From Acidiferrum sp963771295 (GTDB taxonomy: Bacteria; Acidobacteriota; Terriglobia; Acidiferrales; UBA7541), in contig CAVYTB010000013.1 of the NCBI GenBank assembly GCA_963771295.1, forward strand, positions 558,001 through 622,000: a stretch of 64,000 nucleotides of DNA, written 5' to 3'. Numbering within the stretch: the first letter of the stretch is position 1; the number at the start of each line of letters is the position of its first letter. Below the pieces are notes generated by a model. It searched no databases, had not been told where the DNA came from, and saw nothing but the letters and a program-made list of their open reading frames with translations. Of the stretch, positions 53,301 to 61,554 are shown piece after piece. The position numbers and the translations under genes were made by a program.

Positions 53301-54218
53301 TTATCGCTGGTTCGGAGTCGGAGTTGTATCCGGTTTCGCTTGCGCCGGGTCCGTCTTCGGGGCGGCCTGAGCATCTGGCTTCGCTTCCGCCTTTGGCGCG
53401 ATGCCTACCAACTCAACCTCAAAAACCAGCGTCGAGTTCGGTCCGATATCCGGTCCTGCTCCACGGTCGCCATAGGCTAGCGTCGGCGGCAGCACCAATT
53501 GCCACTTCGAGCCTACTGGCATCATCTGCAGCGCTTCCGTCCAACCCTTGATCACTCCGGTCACGGGGAACTGCGCCGGCTGTCCGCGCTTGTAGGAGCT
53601 ATCGAATTCCTTGCCGTCAACCAAAGTGCCGCGGTACTGGCAGATTACCGTATCGGTGGCGCTGGGCTTCGGTCCGGCACCACTCGTCAACACTTTGTAC
53701 TGCAGCCCGCTGGCGGTTGTGGTGACACCCGGTTTCGTTTTGTTCTGTGCCTGGAATGCGTCGCCCACCTGCTTGTTCGCCGCTCCCGCTTCAGCGGCCT
53801 TGGCTTCCATCTTGGCCTTCATTTCGATCTGGAAAGCTTGCAACGCCGCTTGCGCTTCCTGGTCCGTCAGCGCCGGCTTTGCGCCGTTTACGGCATCTTT
53901 GATTCCGCGCGCCAGAATGTTCGGGTCGATGTCCACCGAATCCTTCTTCATGGCTTTGCCGATGTTTTGGCCAATGGCGTAGCTCGCTTTTTCCTTGGGA
54001 GTCTTCAGCACCAACGGCGCTGCCGTCCTGGTTCCCGTGGTGGTCCCCGTTTTCGCCGTTCCGGTTGTTGCCGCCGGCTTCTTCGCTGCGGGCGTGGTCT
54101 GGGAACCCGTTGCCGGTGTTTGTGTGGTTGTGGAAGCGGGAGTCTGTGCCTGCGCCGTTGCCAGCACCAGCATCCCGCCAGTCAATAGTGTTACCGCCAA
54201 TATGTTTGGTCTGTGCAT
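53301..54218 (-). CDS. Exported FKBP-type peptidyl-prolyl isomerase (FkpA/Mip type)
   Basis: 305 residues. Signal peptide (NILAVTLLTGGMLVLATAQA), Thr/Ala/Pro-rich linker about 25-66, FKBP-N dimerisation-type helix domain about 70-155 (KEKASYAIGQNIGKAMKKDS, DIDPNILARGIKDAVNG), then the FKBP catalytic domain about 165-265 (ASGLQYKVLTSGAGPKPSAT, GTLVDGKEFDSSYKRGQPAQ, VIKGWTEALQMMPVGSKWQL, LAYGDRGAGPDIGPNSTLVF). An Ala/Pro/Lys tail ends the protein. Periplasmic protein folding. ATG 54218; strong terminator follows. Confidence 0.9.
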   Translation of the reverse strand: MHRPNILAVTLLTGGMLVLATAQAQTPASTTTQTPATGSQTTPAAKKPAATTGTAKTGTTTGTRTAAPLVLKTPKEKASYAIGQNIGKAMKKDSVDIDPNILARGIKDAVNGAKPALTDQEAQAALQAFQIEMKAKMEAKAAEAGAANKQVGDAFQAQNKTKPGVTTTASGLQYKVLTSGAGPKPSATDTVICQYRGTLVDGKEFDSSYKRGQPAQFPVTGVIKGWTEALQMMPVGSKWQLVLPPTLAYGDRGAGPDIGPNSTLVFEVELVGIAPKAEAKPDAQAAPKTDPAQAKPDTTPTPNQR

Positions 54219-54274
54219 TACATTAGTGTCCCATCCCTGCCAGCCAATCGCAAATTCGGCCCGCCGCAACGTTT

Positions 54275-55384
54275 CTATTTGTTGAGGGACACACGTTTCC
54301 CGGTCTTGGCCGACTCCCTTGCAGCATCCAATATTTCCGTTACCGTGACGTTCGTTTCAAGCGACGACAAGCCATCCACCTTGGCGCCATCCAACAGCAC
54401 CGCCCGCAAATAGGTCAACGAATCGTCATACGGCGGCGCCACCGGCTTGACGGTCTCCATTTTTGCTTCAGCGTCGCCCTTTCGCCGCACCAACAGCCCG
54501 TCCCGCTTCACAGTGATCACCGATCCTGTGGCACCGTAAACTTCCATATCCTTTCTATCGAACGGCCAGTTCCACGACGCCTGGATGATCGCCTGCGCTT
54601 TGGGATACGTGAGGATGATGGTGGCTTCGTCATCCACCTTGGCATAAACGTCCGGCTTGATCTGCTGCGTCACCGCCGTTACCGTTAGCGGCTTCTCTCC
54701 ATTCATCAGCCAGGTCATCAGGTCCGCGCCGTAGCAGCCAAAATCGAACAGCGCGCCCGCGGCATTCAGCTTGGGGTCCGTTAGCCAGGACAGAAATTCC
54801 GGGTCAACGTTAATTTCCTTTGGGCCGGAGTGACCGTCGTGCACCACCACTTTTCGGATGTCTCCCAGCGCGCCCGAATGCACCAGGTCATAGGCCTCGT
54901 GATTGCTCGGATACCACGATGTTTCGTAGTTCACCAGCACCATGATTTTTCCGTTTTTCGCAGCCTTGGCGATCGCATAGGCGTCCTCGGCGCTCACCGC
55001 CAGCGGCTTTTCCATCATCACCGCCACACCCAGCTTCGCGCAGATTTCCACCACTTTCCGGTGATCGTATGTCGAGGTGTAACCCAGCACCGCTTGCGGC
55101 TTCGCAGCCTTCACCAGTTCTTCCAGGTCCGCATGATACAGCTTTGCATCAAGGCCGTACTTCTTCGCGTACTTCTCAAACAGAGCGTGGTCCGGTTCCG
55201 CGATGCCTACAATCTGTATGTCCTGCCTCTTCAACGCGCCACGGAAAAATCCGTCCACATGCCCGTGGACCAATCCCGCGATCGCCACGCGCAGCGGAGG
55301 TTTCTCCTGCGCTTCGCTACCCTTTGTCATCCAGGTCATTCCGATCGCCAGCGCCACAGCCGCCAGAATCATGGTCCGTTTCAT
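54275..55384 (-). CDS. Sec-exported Gfo/Idh/MocA-family protein
   Basis: 369 residues. The N-terminus MKRTMILAAVALAIGMTWMT is a Sec-type signal without twin arginine. The Rossmann fold begins LRVAIAGLVHGHVDGFFRGA, where the usual GxGxxG reads GLVHGHV; then VGIAEPDHALFEKYAKKYGL, AVLGYTSTYDHRKVVEICAK, VMMEKPLAV and a C-terminal domain containing LNAAGALFDFGCYGADLMTW. With the altered motif and a Sec route, NAD(P) loading is doubtful. ATG 55384 is supported by GGAGAAGG. Confidence 0.85.
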   Translation of the reverse strand: MKRTMILAAVALAIGMTWMTKGSEAQEKPPLRVAIAGLVHGHVDGFFRGALKRQDIQIVGIAEPDHALFEKYAKKYGLDAKLYHADLEELVKAAKPQAVLGYTSTYDHRKVVEICAKLGVAVMMEKPLAVSAEDAYAIAKAAKNGKIMVLVNYETSWYPSNHEAYDLVHSGALGDIRKVVVHDGHSGPKEINVDPEFLSWLTDPKLNAAGALFDFGCYGADLMTWLMNGEKPLTVTAVTQQIKPDVYAKVDDEATIILTYPKAQAIIQASWNWPFDRKDMEVYGATGSVITVKRDGLLVRRKGDAEAKMETVKPVAPPYDDSLTYLRAVLLDGAKVDGLSSLETNVTVTEILDAARESAKTGKRVSLNK

Positions 55385-55570
55385 CGCCTTCTCCTGCTTC
55401 GCAATTCTTTCTTGGTGATGATACCACCGCGGTTGCGCCGGCCCTTCGGCATCTCGCTTGACGTGCAATGGAAAACGGGGAACTGAATTCCCTTTACAAC
55501 TTTCCAACAACTTCCTCCGTACTTTCTTCGGCCGCCCCTCCTACGATTTTCTTGGAGGTCGCGTTACGTC

Positions 55571-55864
55571 ATGTCGCCGCTCACCATTTTCGTGGTACTC
55601 AGCACCTTGGGGTGCGATTTCCTGCTGGTCTGCCTGTTCCAGTGGGTCTACGGCGAGAAGCGCCGTCTGCGCCACATCCGGTCTCTTCGCAGGAAAGGCA
55701 CGGAAGGGAACAATGCTAAGGTTCGCCTGATGCCGCCTGCCTCCGACGCCGCGCCACGGCGCCCGTCCGCTTCGCTCCGCGCGCTTTCTACGCCCTCCCG
55801 CGAGCAATTTGCTCATCGCCGGATTGTCGAGGCCTCGTTGGTGCAGACGCGCTCGCGTTCGTAA
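55571..55864 (+). CDS. Small single-helix membrane protein, unknown
   Basis: 97 residues: one N-terminal helix (TIFVVLSTLGCDFLLVCLFQ) and a basic tail (YGEKRRLRHIRSLRRKGTEG, then Pro/Ser/Arg-rich). GGAGG lies 12 nt before ATG 55571. No family known to me. May be a genuine small membrane protein or a chance frame. Confidence 0.4.
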   Translation: MSPLTIFVVLSTLGCDFLLVCLFQWVYGEKRRLRHIRSLRRKGTEGNNAKVRLMPPASDAAPRRPSASLRALSTPSREQFAHRRIVEASLVQTRSRS

Positions 55865-56051
55865 TGGCCCTCGATTCTCTGGCGTTGCAGTAGTTCGATA
55901 CAGATATCAGGGATCAGCGATCCGTGATCGGGAGCCATGAGGTGCTGCGTCGCTGATCCGTCCGCAATTGCGCTTCCTGATCGCTGACCCGATCGCTGTT
56001 TCCCAGACCCTGATACCCAAAATCCGTAGCCACCCCCTCAAATCTGCCCGC
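55865..56051. repeat. Spacer with GATCAG-type repeat
   Basis: 'cagatatcagggatcagcga', 'ccgtgatcgggagcc', 'cttcctgatcgctgaccc', 'ccagaccctgatac' between about 55901 and 56015: alternating 'ctgatc/gatcag' pieces, with a relative at 13749-13772. No gene. Confidence 0.5.
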
Positions 56052-56101
56052 CAACATTTGCATGTTGCATGTGCAACATCAGTATGTTGTAATCGCAACA
56101 T
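56052..56101 (+). promoter_or_regulatory. Iterated MarR-type operator over the nitroreductase promoter
   Basis: Five alternating half-sites: CAACAT (56052), ATGTTG (56062), CAACAT (56074), ATGTTG (56084), CAACAT (56096). Two complete ATGTTG-N6-CAACAT sites lie exactly 22 bp apart. A promoter fits inside: TTGCAT (56065-56070), 17 bp, TGTAAT (56088-56093). The start at 56112 follows with GGAGAAGG. The regulator encoded at 56819 is the obvious candidate binder. Confidence 0.75.
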
Positions 56102-56111
56102 GGAGAAGGCC

Positions 56112-56822
56112 ATGCATTCCACTCTGAACGCCATCTTTCAACGTCGGGCCATCCGCGAGTTCGACCCGGTCGAAATTTCTCCCTCGCTGCGCAATGAACT
56201 GCTGGAGGCCGCGCGACTCGCGCCTTCCAGCTTCAACAGTCAACCTTACCGGCTGTTCTGGGTTTCGTCGTGCGACCCCCTCCGCACCGTCGCGAAGTTC
56301 TGTTTCAGCCAGCCTCCGGCGCAAACCGCCTCCGCCCTGCTTGTGGCTGTCGCGGACATTGGCGCGTGGCGTTCCACTACCCGCGATCAACTCGAATGGA
56401 TGCGCGCGTCCGGTTTCCCGCCTGAGAAAATCGCCGAGTTCGAACGTAAATCCAAACTGGCCAAGTGGTTTTTTATCCAAGGATGGTTCAATCTTTTCGG
56501 CGCGCTCAAGTGGCTGGCGTGCCGCGCGATCAACGTTTTCAAGATCATCGGCACGCCGCCCGCCACGCGTGAGGGCCTTTTCAAGTGGGCCACGAAGAGC
56601 ACGTCGCTGGCCTGCGAAAACCTGATGCTTGCGGCGGAATCACTTGGCCTGAACACCTGCCCCATGGAAGGATTCGATGCTCGCCGTCTCTCGCGTTTCC
56701 TTCATCTTTCTTCGCGTGATCACGATATCGTCATGGTCATCGCCATCGGCAAGAAATCTCCCCGTCACGTGGATCAACCGCAGTGGCGGCGTCCTCTGGA
56801 ATCGACGGTGACCATCCTATGA
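56112..56822 (+). CDS. Nitroreductase-family flavoprotein
   Basis: 236 residues. FMN-dependent NAD(P)H oxidoreductase of the nitroreductase fold: FQRRAIREFDP (the RRSxRxF-like FMN motif), ELLEAARLAPSSFNSQPYRL (the S-x-x-N-x-Q-P-w motif), AWRSTTRDQLEWM, and C-terminal SLACENLMLAAESLGLNTCP, then PMEGFD. ATG 56112 has GGAGAAGG 1-2 nt closer than usual; ATG 56100 overlaps the operator. Stop overlaps the marR start (ATGA), so the two form an operon. Substrate unknown. Confidence 0.9.
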   Translation: MHSTLNAIFQRRAIREFDPVEISPSLRNELLEAARLAPSSFNSQPYRLFWVSSCDPLRTVAKFCFSQPPAQTASALLVAVADIGAWRSTTRDQLEWMRASGFPPEKIAEFERKSKLAKWFFIQGWFNLFGALKWLACRAINVFKIIGTPPATREGLFKWATKSTSLACENLMLAAESLGLNTCPMEGFDARRLSRFLHLSSRDHDIVMVIAIGKKSPRHVDQPQWRRPLESTVTIL

Positions 56823-57259
56823 TCCTCGCGGACAATAAACTCATCCCCAAAGAAATCCTCAAGGACTCCGTTCTTGTGCACCTGGTAGCTGCCTACTTCT
56901 ACATCACCCGCCGCATGGAGCAGAAAACGAAATGCTCGCAAACCCGCGGTTTTGTGTTGGCTACGCTGCGCGGCGGGGCCACGCTGAACCAGAATCAGAT
57001 TGCCACGCTGCTGGGACTGGACCGCACCGTCGTTCATCGCACCGTCAAGTCGCTGATTCGCGAAGGACTCGTCTCCGAACGAAAAGCGCCATCCGGAAGA
57101 GCCCTGCTTCTGCAGCTCACTCCAGAAGGCCATCGCTACCGTTCCGTACTTATTGAACAGCGCCGCGCGGTTGACGCCCAGCTGCGCCGCCAGCTTTCTC
57201 CTCGCCAATTCGCAACGTTGATTCGTTTGCTTGAGGTGCTTTCGGCTTTGGAGTTCTAA
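56819..57259 (+). CDS. MarR-family transcription regulator
   Basis: 146 residues. Winged-helix DNA-binding core: LATLRGGATLNQNQIATLLG, LDRTVVHRTVKSLIREGLVS, then wing ERKAPSGRALLLQLTPEGHR, and a C-terminal dimer helix (RRQLSPRQFATLIRLLEVLS). It overlaps the nitroreductase stop by 4 nt. Very likely represses its own operon through the ATGTTG/CAACAT sites and releases it on binding an aromatic or oxidised compound; this is inference from arrangement. Confidence 0.9.
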   Translation: MILADNKLIPKEILKDSVLVHLVAAYFYITRRMEQKTKCSQTRGFVLATLRGGATLNQNQIATLLGLDRTVVHRTVKSLIREGLVSERKAPSGRALLLQLTPEGHRYRSVLIEQRRAVDAQLRRQLSPRQFATLIRLLEVLSALEF

Positions 57260-57351
57260 GCCTGTGCCGCTCTTTCCTTCTCGAGAAAAGATGCACGCAG
57301 GTGCGATTGCACGATAGGATAGCGCAGCCGAAAAACATAAGGGGTGGACGA

Positions 57352-59205
57352 ATGAATCAGGCCAGTCAGCTTGGCAGGCGAATGGTGTGCGGCGACGATG
57401 GGGCCATGCGCCGCCTTCGAGTGTGGGGTATTTCGGTTTTCGGCGTGCTCTGCGTATTGGGAATGCTTACGGCTGTGGTGCAACGGGCCAACGCGGAGGA
57501 CGCGGCGCAGGCGGCAAACCCGGACGCGGTGGACATGCAGTGGGGCGTGAAGATTCCCATGCGTGATGGCGTGAATCTGAATGCCACCGTCTACAAGCCG
57601 CACGGGCAGAAGGATGCTCTGCCGGTGATCTTCACCTTCACGCCGTATATCGGCGACAGCTATACCGATCGCGCCATGTACTTTGCTGCGCACGGTTACG
57701 TCTACGCGCTGGTGGATGTGCGCGGCCGAGGCAATTCCGCGGGAGAGTTCGAGCCATTCGTCAACGAAGGCCGCGATGGCTATGACGTCACCGAATGGCT
57801 GGCGAAACAAGGCTATTGCAATGGCAAGGTGACAATGTGGGGTGGGTCGTACGCCGGCTTCGATCAATGGAGCGCGTTGAAGGAATTTCCGCCGCATCTG
57901 GTGACCATCGTTCCGGCGGCCGCGGCACACCCGGGATTGGATTTTCCATTTGAATACAACATCTTCGCAACGTACGACATGCAGTGGCTGACGTTTACCA
58001 GCGGCACGACCGGCAATTCGAACACTTTCGCGAATGGCGCGTTCTGGTCTTCCAAGGCGATGGAGTTTTATAAACAGCATCGCGCCTTCGAAGAGTACGA
58101 CACGATCGTTGGCAACCCCTCGCCCGTGTTTCAGAAGTGGCTGCAGCATCCGATTGCCGACGCGTACTACGACGCCATGGTGCCGAACCCCGAACAATAC
58201 AAAAAGATCAGCGTGCCGATTCTCACCATCACCGGACATTTCGATGGAGACCAGCCGGGCGCGTTCACGTATTACAAACGGCATATGCAATTTGGAACGG
58301 CCGAAGCCAAGGCCAACCATTATCTGATTGTCGGGCCTTGGGACCATGCCGGAACGCGTACGCCGAAGCGTGAGTTGAACGGACTGAAATTTGCAGAAGC
58401 CAGCGCGCTGGACCTGAACAAGTTGCACACCGAGTGGTACGACTGGACCATGAAGGGCGGCGCCAAGCCGGCGTTCCTGAAGAAGCGCGTTGCGTACTAC
58501 GTGATGGGCGCAGACGAGTGGAAATATGCGGACAGCCTGGAAACCTTGGCGAACGACAAACTGACGCTCTATCTGGCGTCGAATAACAACGCTTCGGATG
58601 CATTTCATTCGGGGATGCTGCGGGTGGTGAATCCTGGCTCGACGGCCGCGGATTCGTGGACCTACGATCCGCTAAGCACGGAAGCGGGAGAAGCGGACCA
58701 GGCCGACGATGCCGCCTCGTTCACTTCGCAACGCTCGGCCTTCAACTTGTTTGGGGAAGGCGCGATTTATCACAGCGAGGCGTTCCCGGCGGCCACGGAG
58801 ATCAGCGGATTCGTGAAGCTGACCATGTGGCTGACCATGGACGTCCCGGATACGGATTTCAGTGTGGAATTGTGGGAACTGCTTCCCGACGGCAGCGCCG
58901 CATTCCTAAGCAACGCGATCGTGAGGGCGCGTTACCGCGATTCGCTGCGCGAGGAAAAGCTGGTGACACCGGGAAAACCCGAGAAGTATGTGTTGGACAA
59001 TTTCCAGTTTTTTTCGCGGCAAATTGCCAAGGGCAGCAGGTTGCGTTTGATTGTCGCCAGCTTGAATACGCCCAGCACCGAGAAGAACTACAATAGCGGC
59101 GGAGTGGTGGCGAAAGAAACGGGCAAGGACGCAAAGACCGCGCACATCCAGTTGTTGCACGACGCGCAGCATGCAAGCATGCTGGAGCTTCCAGTCGTAA
59201 AGTGA
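57352..59205 (+). CDS. Exported CocE/NonD-family hydrolase (S15-like)
   Basis: 617 residues. After a hydrophobic signal (VWGISVFGVLCVLGMLTAVV, ending ANAED) the alpha/beta hydrolase starts: VKIPMRDGVNLNATVYKPHG, VIFTFTPYIGDSYTDRAMYF, VDVRGRGNSAGEFEPFVNEG, GYDVTEWLAKQGYCNGKVTM, then WGGSYAGFDQW with catalytic Ser near 166; Asp and His in ITGHFDGDQPG and VGPWDHAGTR. The C-terminal jelly-roll domain (about 470-617, ATEISGFVKLTMWLTMDVPD, GSRLRLIVASLNTP) fits X-Pro dipeptidyl-peptidase/cocaine-esterase relatives. ATG 57352 follows GGGGTGG. Confidence 0.9.
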   Translation: MNQASQLGRRMVCGDDGAMRRLRVWGISVFGVLCVLGMLTAVVQRANAEDAAQAANPDAVDMQWGVKIPMRDGVNLNATVYKPHGQKDALPVIFTFTPYIGDSYTDRAMYFAAHGYVYALVDVRGRGNSAGEFEPFVNEGRDGYDVTEWLAKQGYCNGKVTMWGGSYAGFDQWSALKEFPPHLVTIVPAAAAHPGLDFPFEYNIFATYDMQWLTFTSGTTGNSNTFANGAFWSSKAMEFYKQHRAFEEYDTIVGNPSPVFQKWLQHPIADAYYDAMVPNPEQYKKISVPILTITGHFDGDQPGAFTYYKRHMQFGTAEAKANHYLIVGPWDHAGTRTPKRELNGLKFAEASALDLNKLHTEWYDWTMKGGAKPAFLKKRVAYYVMGADEWKYADSLETLANDKLTLYLASNNNASDAFHSGMLRVVNPGSTAADSWTYDPLSTEAGEADQADDAASFTSQRSAFNLFGEGAIYHSEAFPAATEISGFVKLTMWLTMDVPDTDFSVELWELLPDGSAAFLSNAIVRARYRDSLREEKLVTPGKPEKYVLDNFQFFSRQIAKGSRLRLIVASLNTPSTEKNYNSGGVVAKETGKDAKTAHIQLLHDAQHASMLELPVVK

Positions 59206-59215
59206 GAGAGGCATT

Positions 59216-60187
59216 GTGTCAGAGAACAAGCAAGAGAAATCCGGGGATGGAAAATTTCGCGCGGGATTCGTGGCGATTATTGGGCGTCCGAATGCGGGGA
59301 AATCGACACTACTGAATCGCTATGTGGGTCAGAAGGTGGCGATTGTCACCTCGAAACCGCAGACCACGCGGAATCGTATCCAGGGGATCGTGACGCGGCC
59401 AGAAGGGCAGATTGTTTTCATCGATACGCCGGGCTTGCATGAAGCGCACACGGTGTTGAACCGCCAGATGATGCGCGAAGTGGCGGCGGCGTTGGAAGGC
59501 ATTGACGTCCTGCTGATGATGGTGGATGCCAGCGCCACCCAACCGCATGCCGACCAGTTGCTGCTGGACAAGGCCAAGCGATTCGAAGGCAAAGCCATTC
59601 TGGCGCTGAATAAAACGGATCGCGTGCCCAAGCCTAAGCTGCTGCCGCTACTCGAAGCGTTCTCGAAAGCATTCCCGTTTGCGGCCTTGGTGCCCATTTC
59701 CGCGCTGAAGGGAAACGGCTGCGAGGAATTGCTCGAGGAAATTTTCAAGCAACTGCCGGAGGGAGTGCCGTTTTTCCCCGAGGATCAGGTAACCGACCAG
59801 CCGGAACGATTCCTGGCGAGCGAAATCGTTCGCGAGAAGGCCATCCAGTTGACGTATCACGAAGTACCGCATGCCCTGCGCGTGATGATCGACAAGTTCG
59901 AAGAGACGCCGAAGATTCTACGCATTGAGGCCACGCTGAATGTGGAACGAGACTCGCAGAAGAAGATCCTGATCGGAAAAAAAGGAGAGATGCTAAAAAA
60001 GGTCGGGACGGAAGCGCGCAAGGAACTGGAGACGCTTCTGGGCACGAAGATTTATCTGGGATTGTTTGTGAAGGTGGCGCCGGGTTGGCGCGACAATCCG
60101 CAACAGGTGAGGGAATTGGATTGGCACGCGCAATTGCAGGACTTGGCGGAAGACCAGAAGGACCGCGAGGAAGAAGAATCGGAGTAG
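59216..60187 (+). CDS. era: GTPase Era
   Basis: Ribosome-assembly GTPase that binds 16S rRNA. 323 residues: G1 GRPNAGKS, G2 region KPQTTRNRIQGI, G3 DTPGLHE, G4 NKTD near residue 125, and a C-terminal KH domain (IGKKGEMLKKVGTEARKELE, TLLGTKIYLGLFVKVAPGW). The N-terminal 13 residues are charged. GTG start 59216, 10 nt after the hydrolase stop, with GAGAGAGGCA upstream. Confidence 0.96.
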   Translation: MSENKQEKSGDGKFRAGFVAIIGRPNAGKSTLLNRYVGQKVAIVTSKPQTTRNRIQGIVTRPEGQIVFIDTPGLHEAHTVLNRQMMREVAAALEGIDVLLMMVDASATQPHADQLLLDKAKRFEGKAILALNKTDRVPKPKLLPLLEAFSKAFPFAALVPISALKGNGCEELLEEIFKQLPEGVPFFPEDQVTDQPERFLASEIVREKAIQLTYHEVPHALRVMIDKFEETPKILRIEATLNVERDSQKKILIGKKGEMLKKVGTEARKELETLLGTKIYLGLFVKVAPGWRDNPQQVRELDWHAQLQDLAEDQKDREEEESE

Positions 60188-60195
60188 GCGGCGGG

Positions 60196-61554
60196 TTACT
60201 CTGGCGCGGCGATTCCCAGGGATTTCATTTTGCGATAGAGGTGCGAGCGCTCCAGTCCCAGCGCGGTGGCGGTCTGCGTCATGTTCCAGCGATGCTCCTG
60301 AAGTTTGCGCAGGATGAATTCGCGTTCGTAGGCGCTGCGGGCCTCGTGCAACGTGGAATACGGCCGCTGCGGACTTTCCGAGACACCGCGAAACAACTCT
60401 GGCGGCAAGTGATGCGGTTCGATGCGCGCTTGCGGGCAGACAATCACCAGTCGTTCCACAAGATTCCTTAATTCACGCACATTGCCAGGCCAGGGATAAC
60501 GCATCAGAATTTCCATTGCGCCGTCGGCAAACTCGCGGGTCTTCTTGCCATATTCCGCGCTGAACTCATTCAGGAAAAATCGTGCGATCACCGGAACATC
60601 TTCTTTGCGGTCGCGCAGCGGCGGAACAAAGAAGGGAATCACATTGAGCCGGTAGAACAGGTCCTGGCGAAATGCGCCGCGAGCAATTTCCTGCTCCAGA
60701 TTTTTGTTGGTGGCGGCAATCACGCGAACATCCACGCGCAGCGTCTGGTTGGAGCCGACGCGCTCGAAACGCTGCTCTTCCAACACGCGCAAAACTTTGG
60801 ATTGCGTGCGCAGGCTCATGTCGCCCACTTCGTCGAGGAACAGCGTGCCACCGTCGGCTTTCTGGAATTTGCCGATTTTGTCGTCCGAAGCGCCCGTAAA
60901 GCTGCCTTTGATGTGGCCGAACAGCTCCGACTCGATCAATTCCTCTGGAATCGCGGCGCAATTCACTTCGACGAAAGCGGCCTTGTTGCGCAGGCTGGAG
61001 GCGTGCAGCGCCCGCGCCACCAGTTCCTTGCCGGTGCCGCTCTCGCCATAGACCAGCACTCGTCCATTGGTCGGCGCAGTCACGGCGATTTGCTGCCGCA
61101 GCGCTTTCATGGGCACGCTCTCGCCGATCACCTGGTAGCGCTGGTCCAGTTCGCTGCGCAGCAAAGTGTTTTCATCTTCCAGGCGATGCTGCTGCACAGC
61201 ATTGCGTACCAGCACAATAATTTTTTCGAGCGAGAGCGGCTTTTCGATGAAGTCAAAAGCACCCAGCTTCGTAGCCCGCACCGCGGTTTCGATCGTGCCA
61301 TGCCCGGAAATCATGATGACTTCCGGAGGGCGGGTAATGGACTGGATGCGGCCGAGCGTTTCCAACCCGTCCATGCCGGGCAGCCAAATATCCAGAAGCA
61401 CCACTTCGAAATCGCCGCCGCTGATGCGTTCCAGGGCCTCTTCAGCAGAGCCCACCGCATCGACAGAGTATTGTTCATCGCGAAGAATGGAAGAAAGCGA
61501 CTCGCGAATCCCTTCTTCATCATCAACAATCAGGATTTTCGGCTTTGTGCTCAT
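60196..61554 (-). CDS. Sigma-54-dependent NtrC-family response regulator (NtrX-like)
   Basis: 452 residues: receiver domain with LIVDDEEGIRESL and phospho-acceptor Asp in VVLLDIWLPGMDG, KPLSLEKI; AAA+ domain with Walker A GESGTGKE, sigma-54 contact loop written GSFTGA in FGHIKGSFTGASDDKIG (usual GAFTGA, preceded by E not I), FLDEVGDMSLRTQSKVLRVL, and R-finger region; then a Fis-type HTH (TQTATALGLERSHLYRKMKS). It overlaps the kinase gene by 4 nt, so it forms a two-component pair. Confidence 0.93.
   Translation of the reverse strand: MSTKPKILIVDDEEGIRESLSSILRDEQYSVDAVGSAEEALERISGGDFEVVLLDIWLPGMDGLETLGRIQSITRPPEVIMISGHGTIETAVRATKLGAFDFIEKPLSLEKIIVLVRNAVQQHRLEDENTLLRSELDQRYQVIGESVPMKALRQQIAVTAPTNGRVLVYGESGTGKELVARALHASSLRNKAAFVEVNCAAIPEELIESELFGHIKGSFTGASDDKIGKFQKADGGTLFLDEVGDMSLRTQSKVLRVLEEQRFERVGSNQTLRVDVRVIAATNKNLEQEIARGAFRQDLFYRLNVIPFFVPPLRDRKEDVPVIARFFLNEFSAEYGKKTREFADGAMEILMRYPWPGNVRELRNLVERLVIVCPQARIEPHHLPPELFRGVSESPQRPYSTLHEARSAYEREFILRKLQEHRWNMTQTATALGLERSHLYRKMKSLGIAAPE

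Noticed and set aside
57256..58608. 450-codon frame antisense to the CocE gene
   Set aside because: The plus strand has a complete hydrolase with catalytic motifs; this is its shadow.
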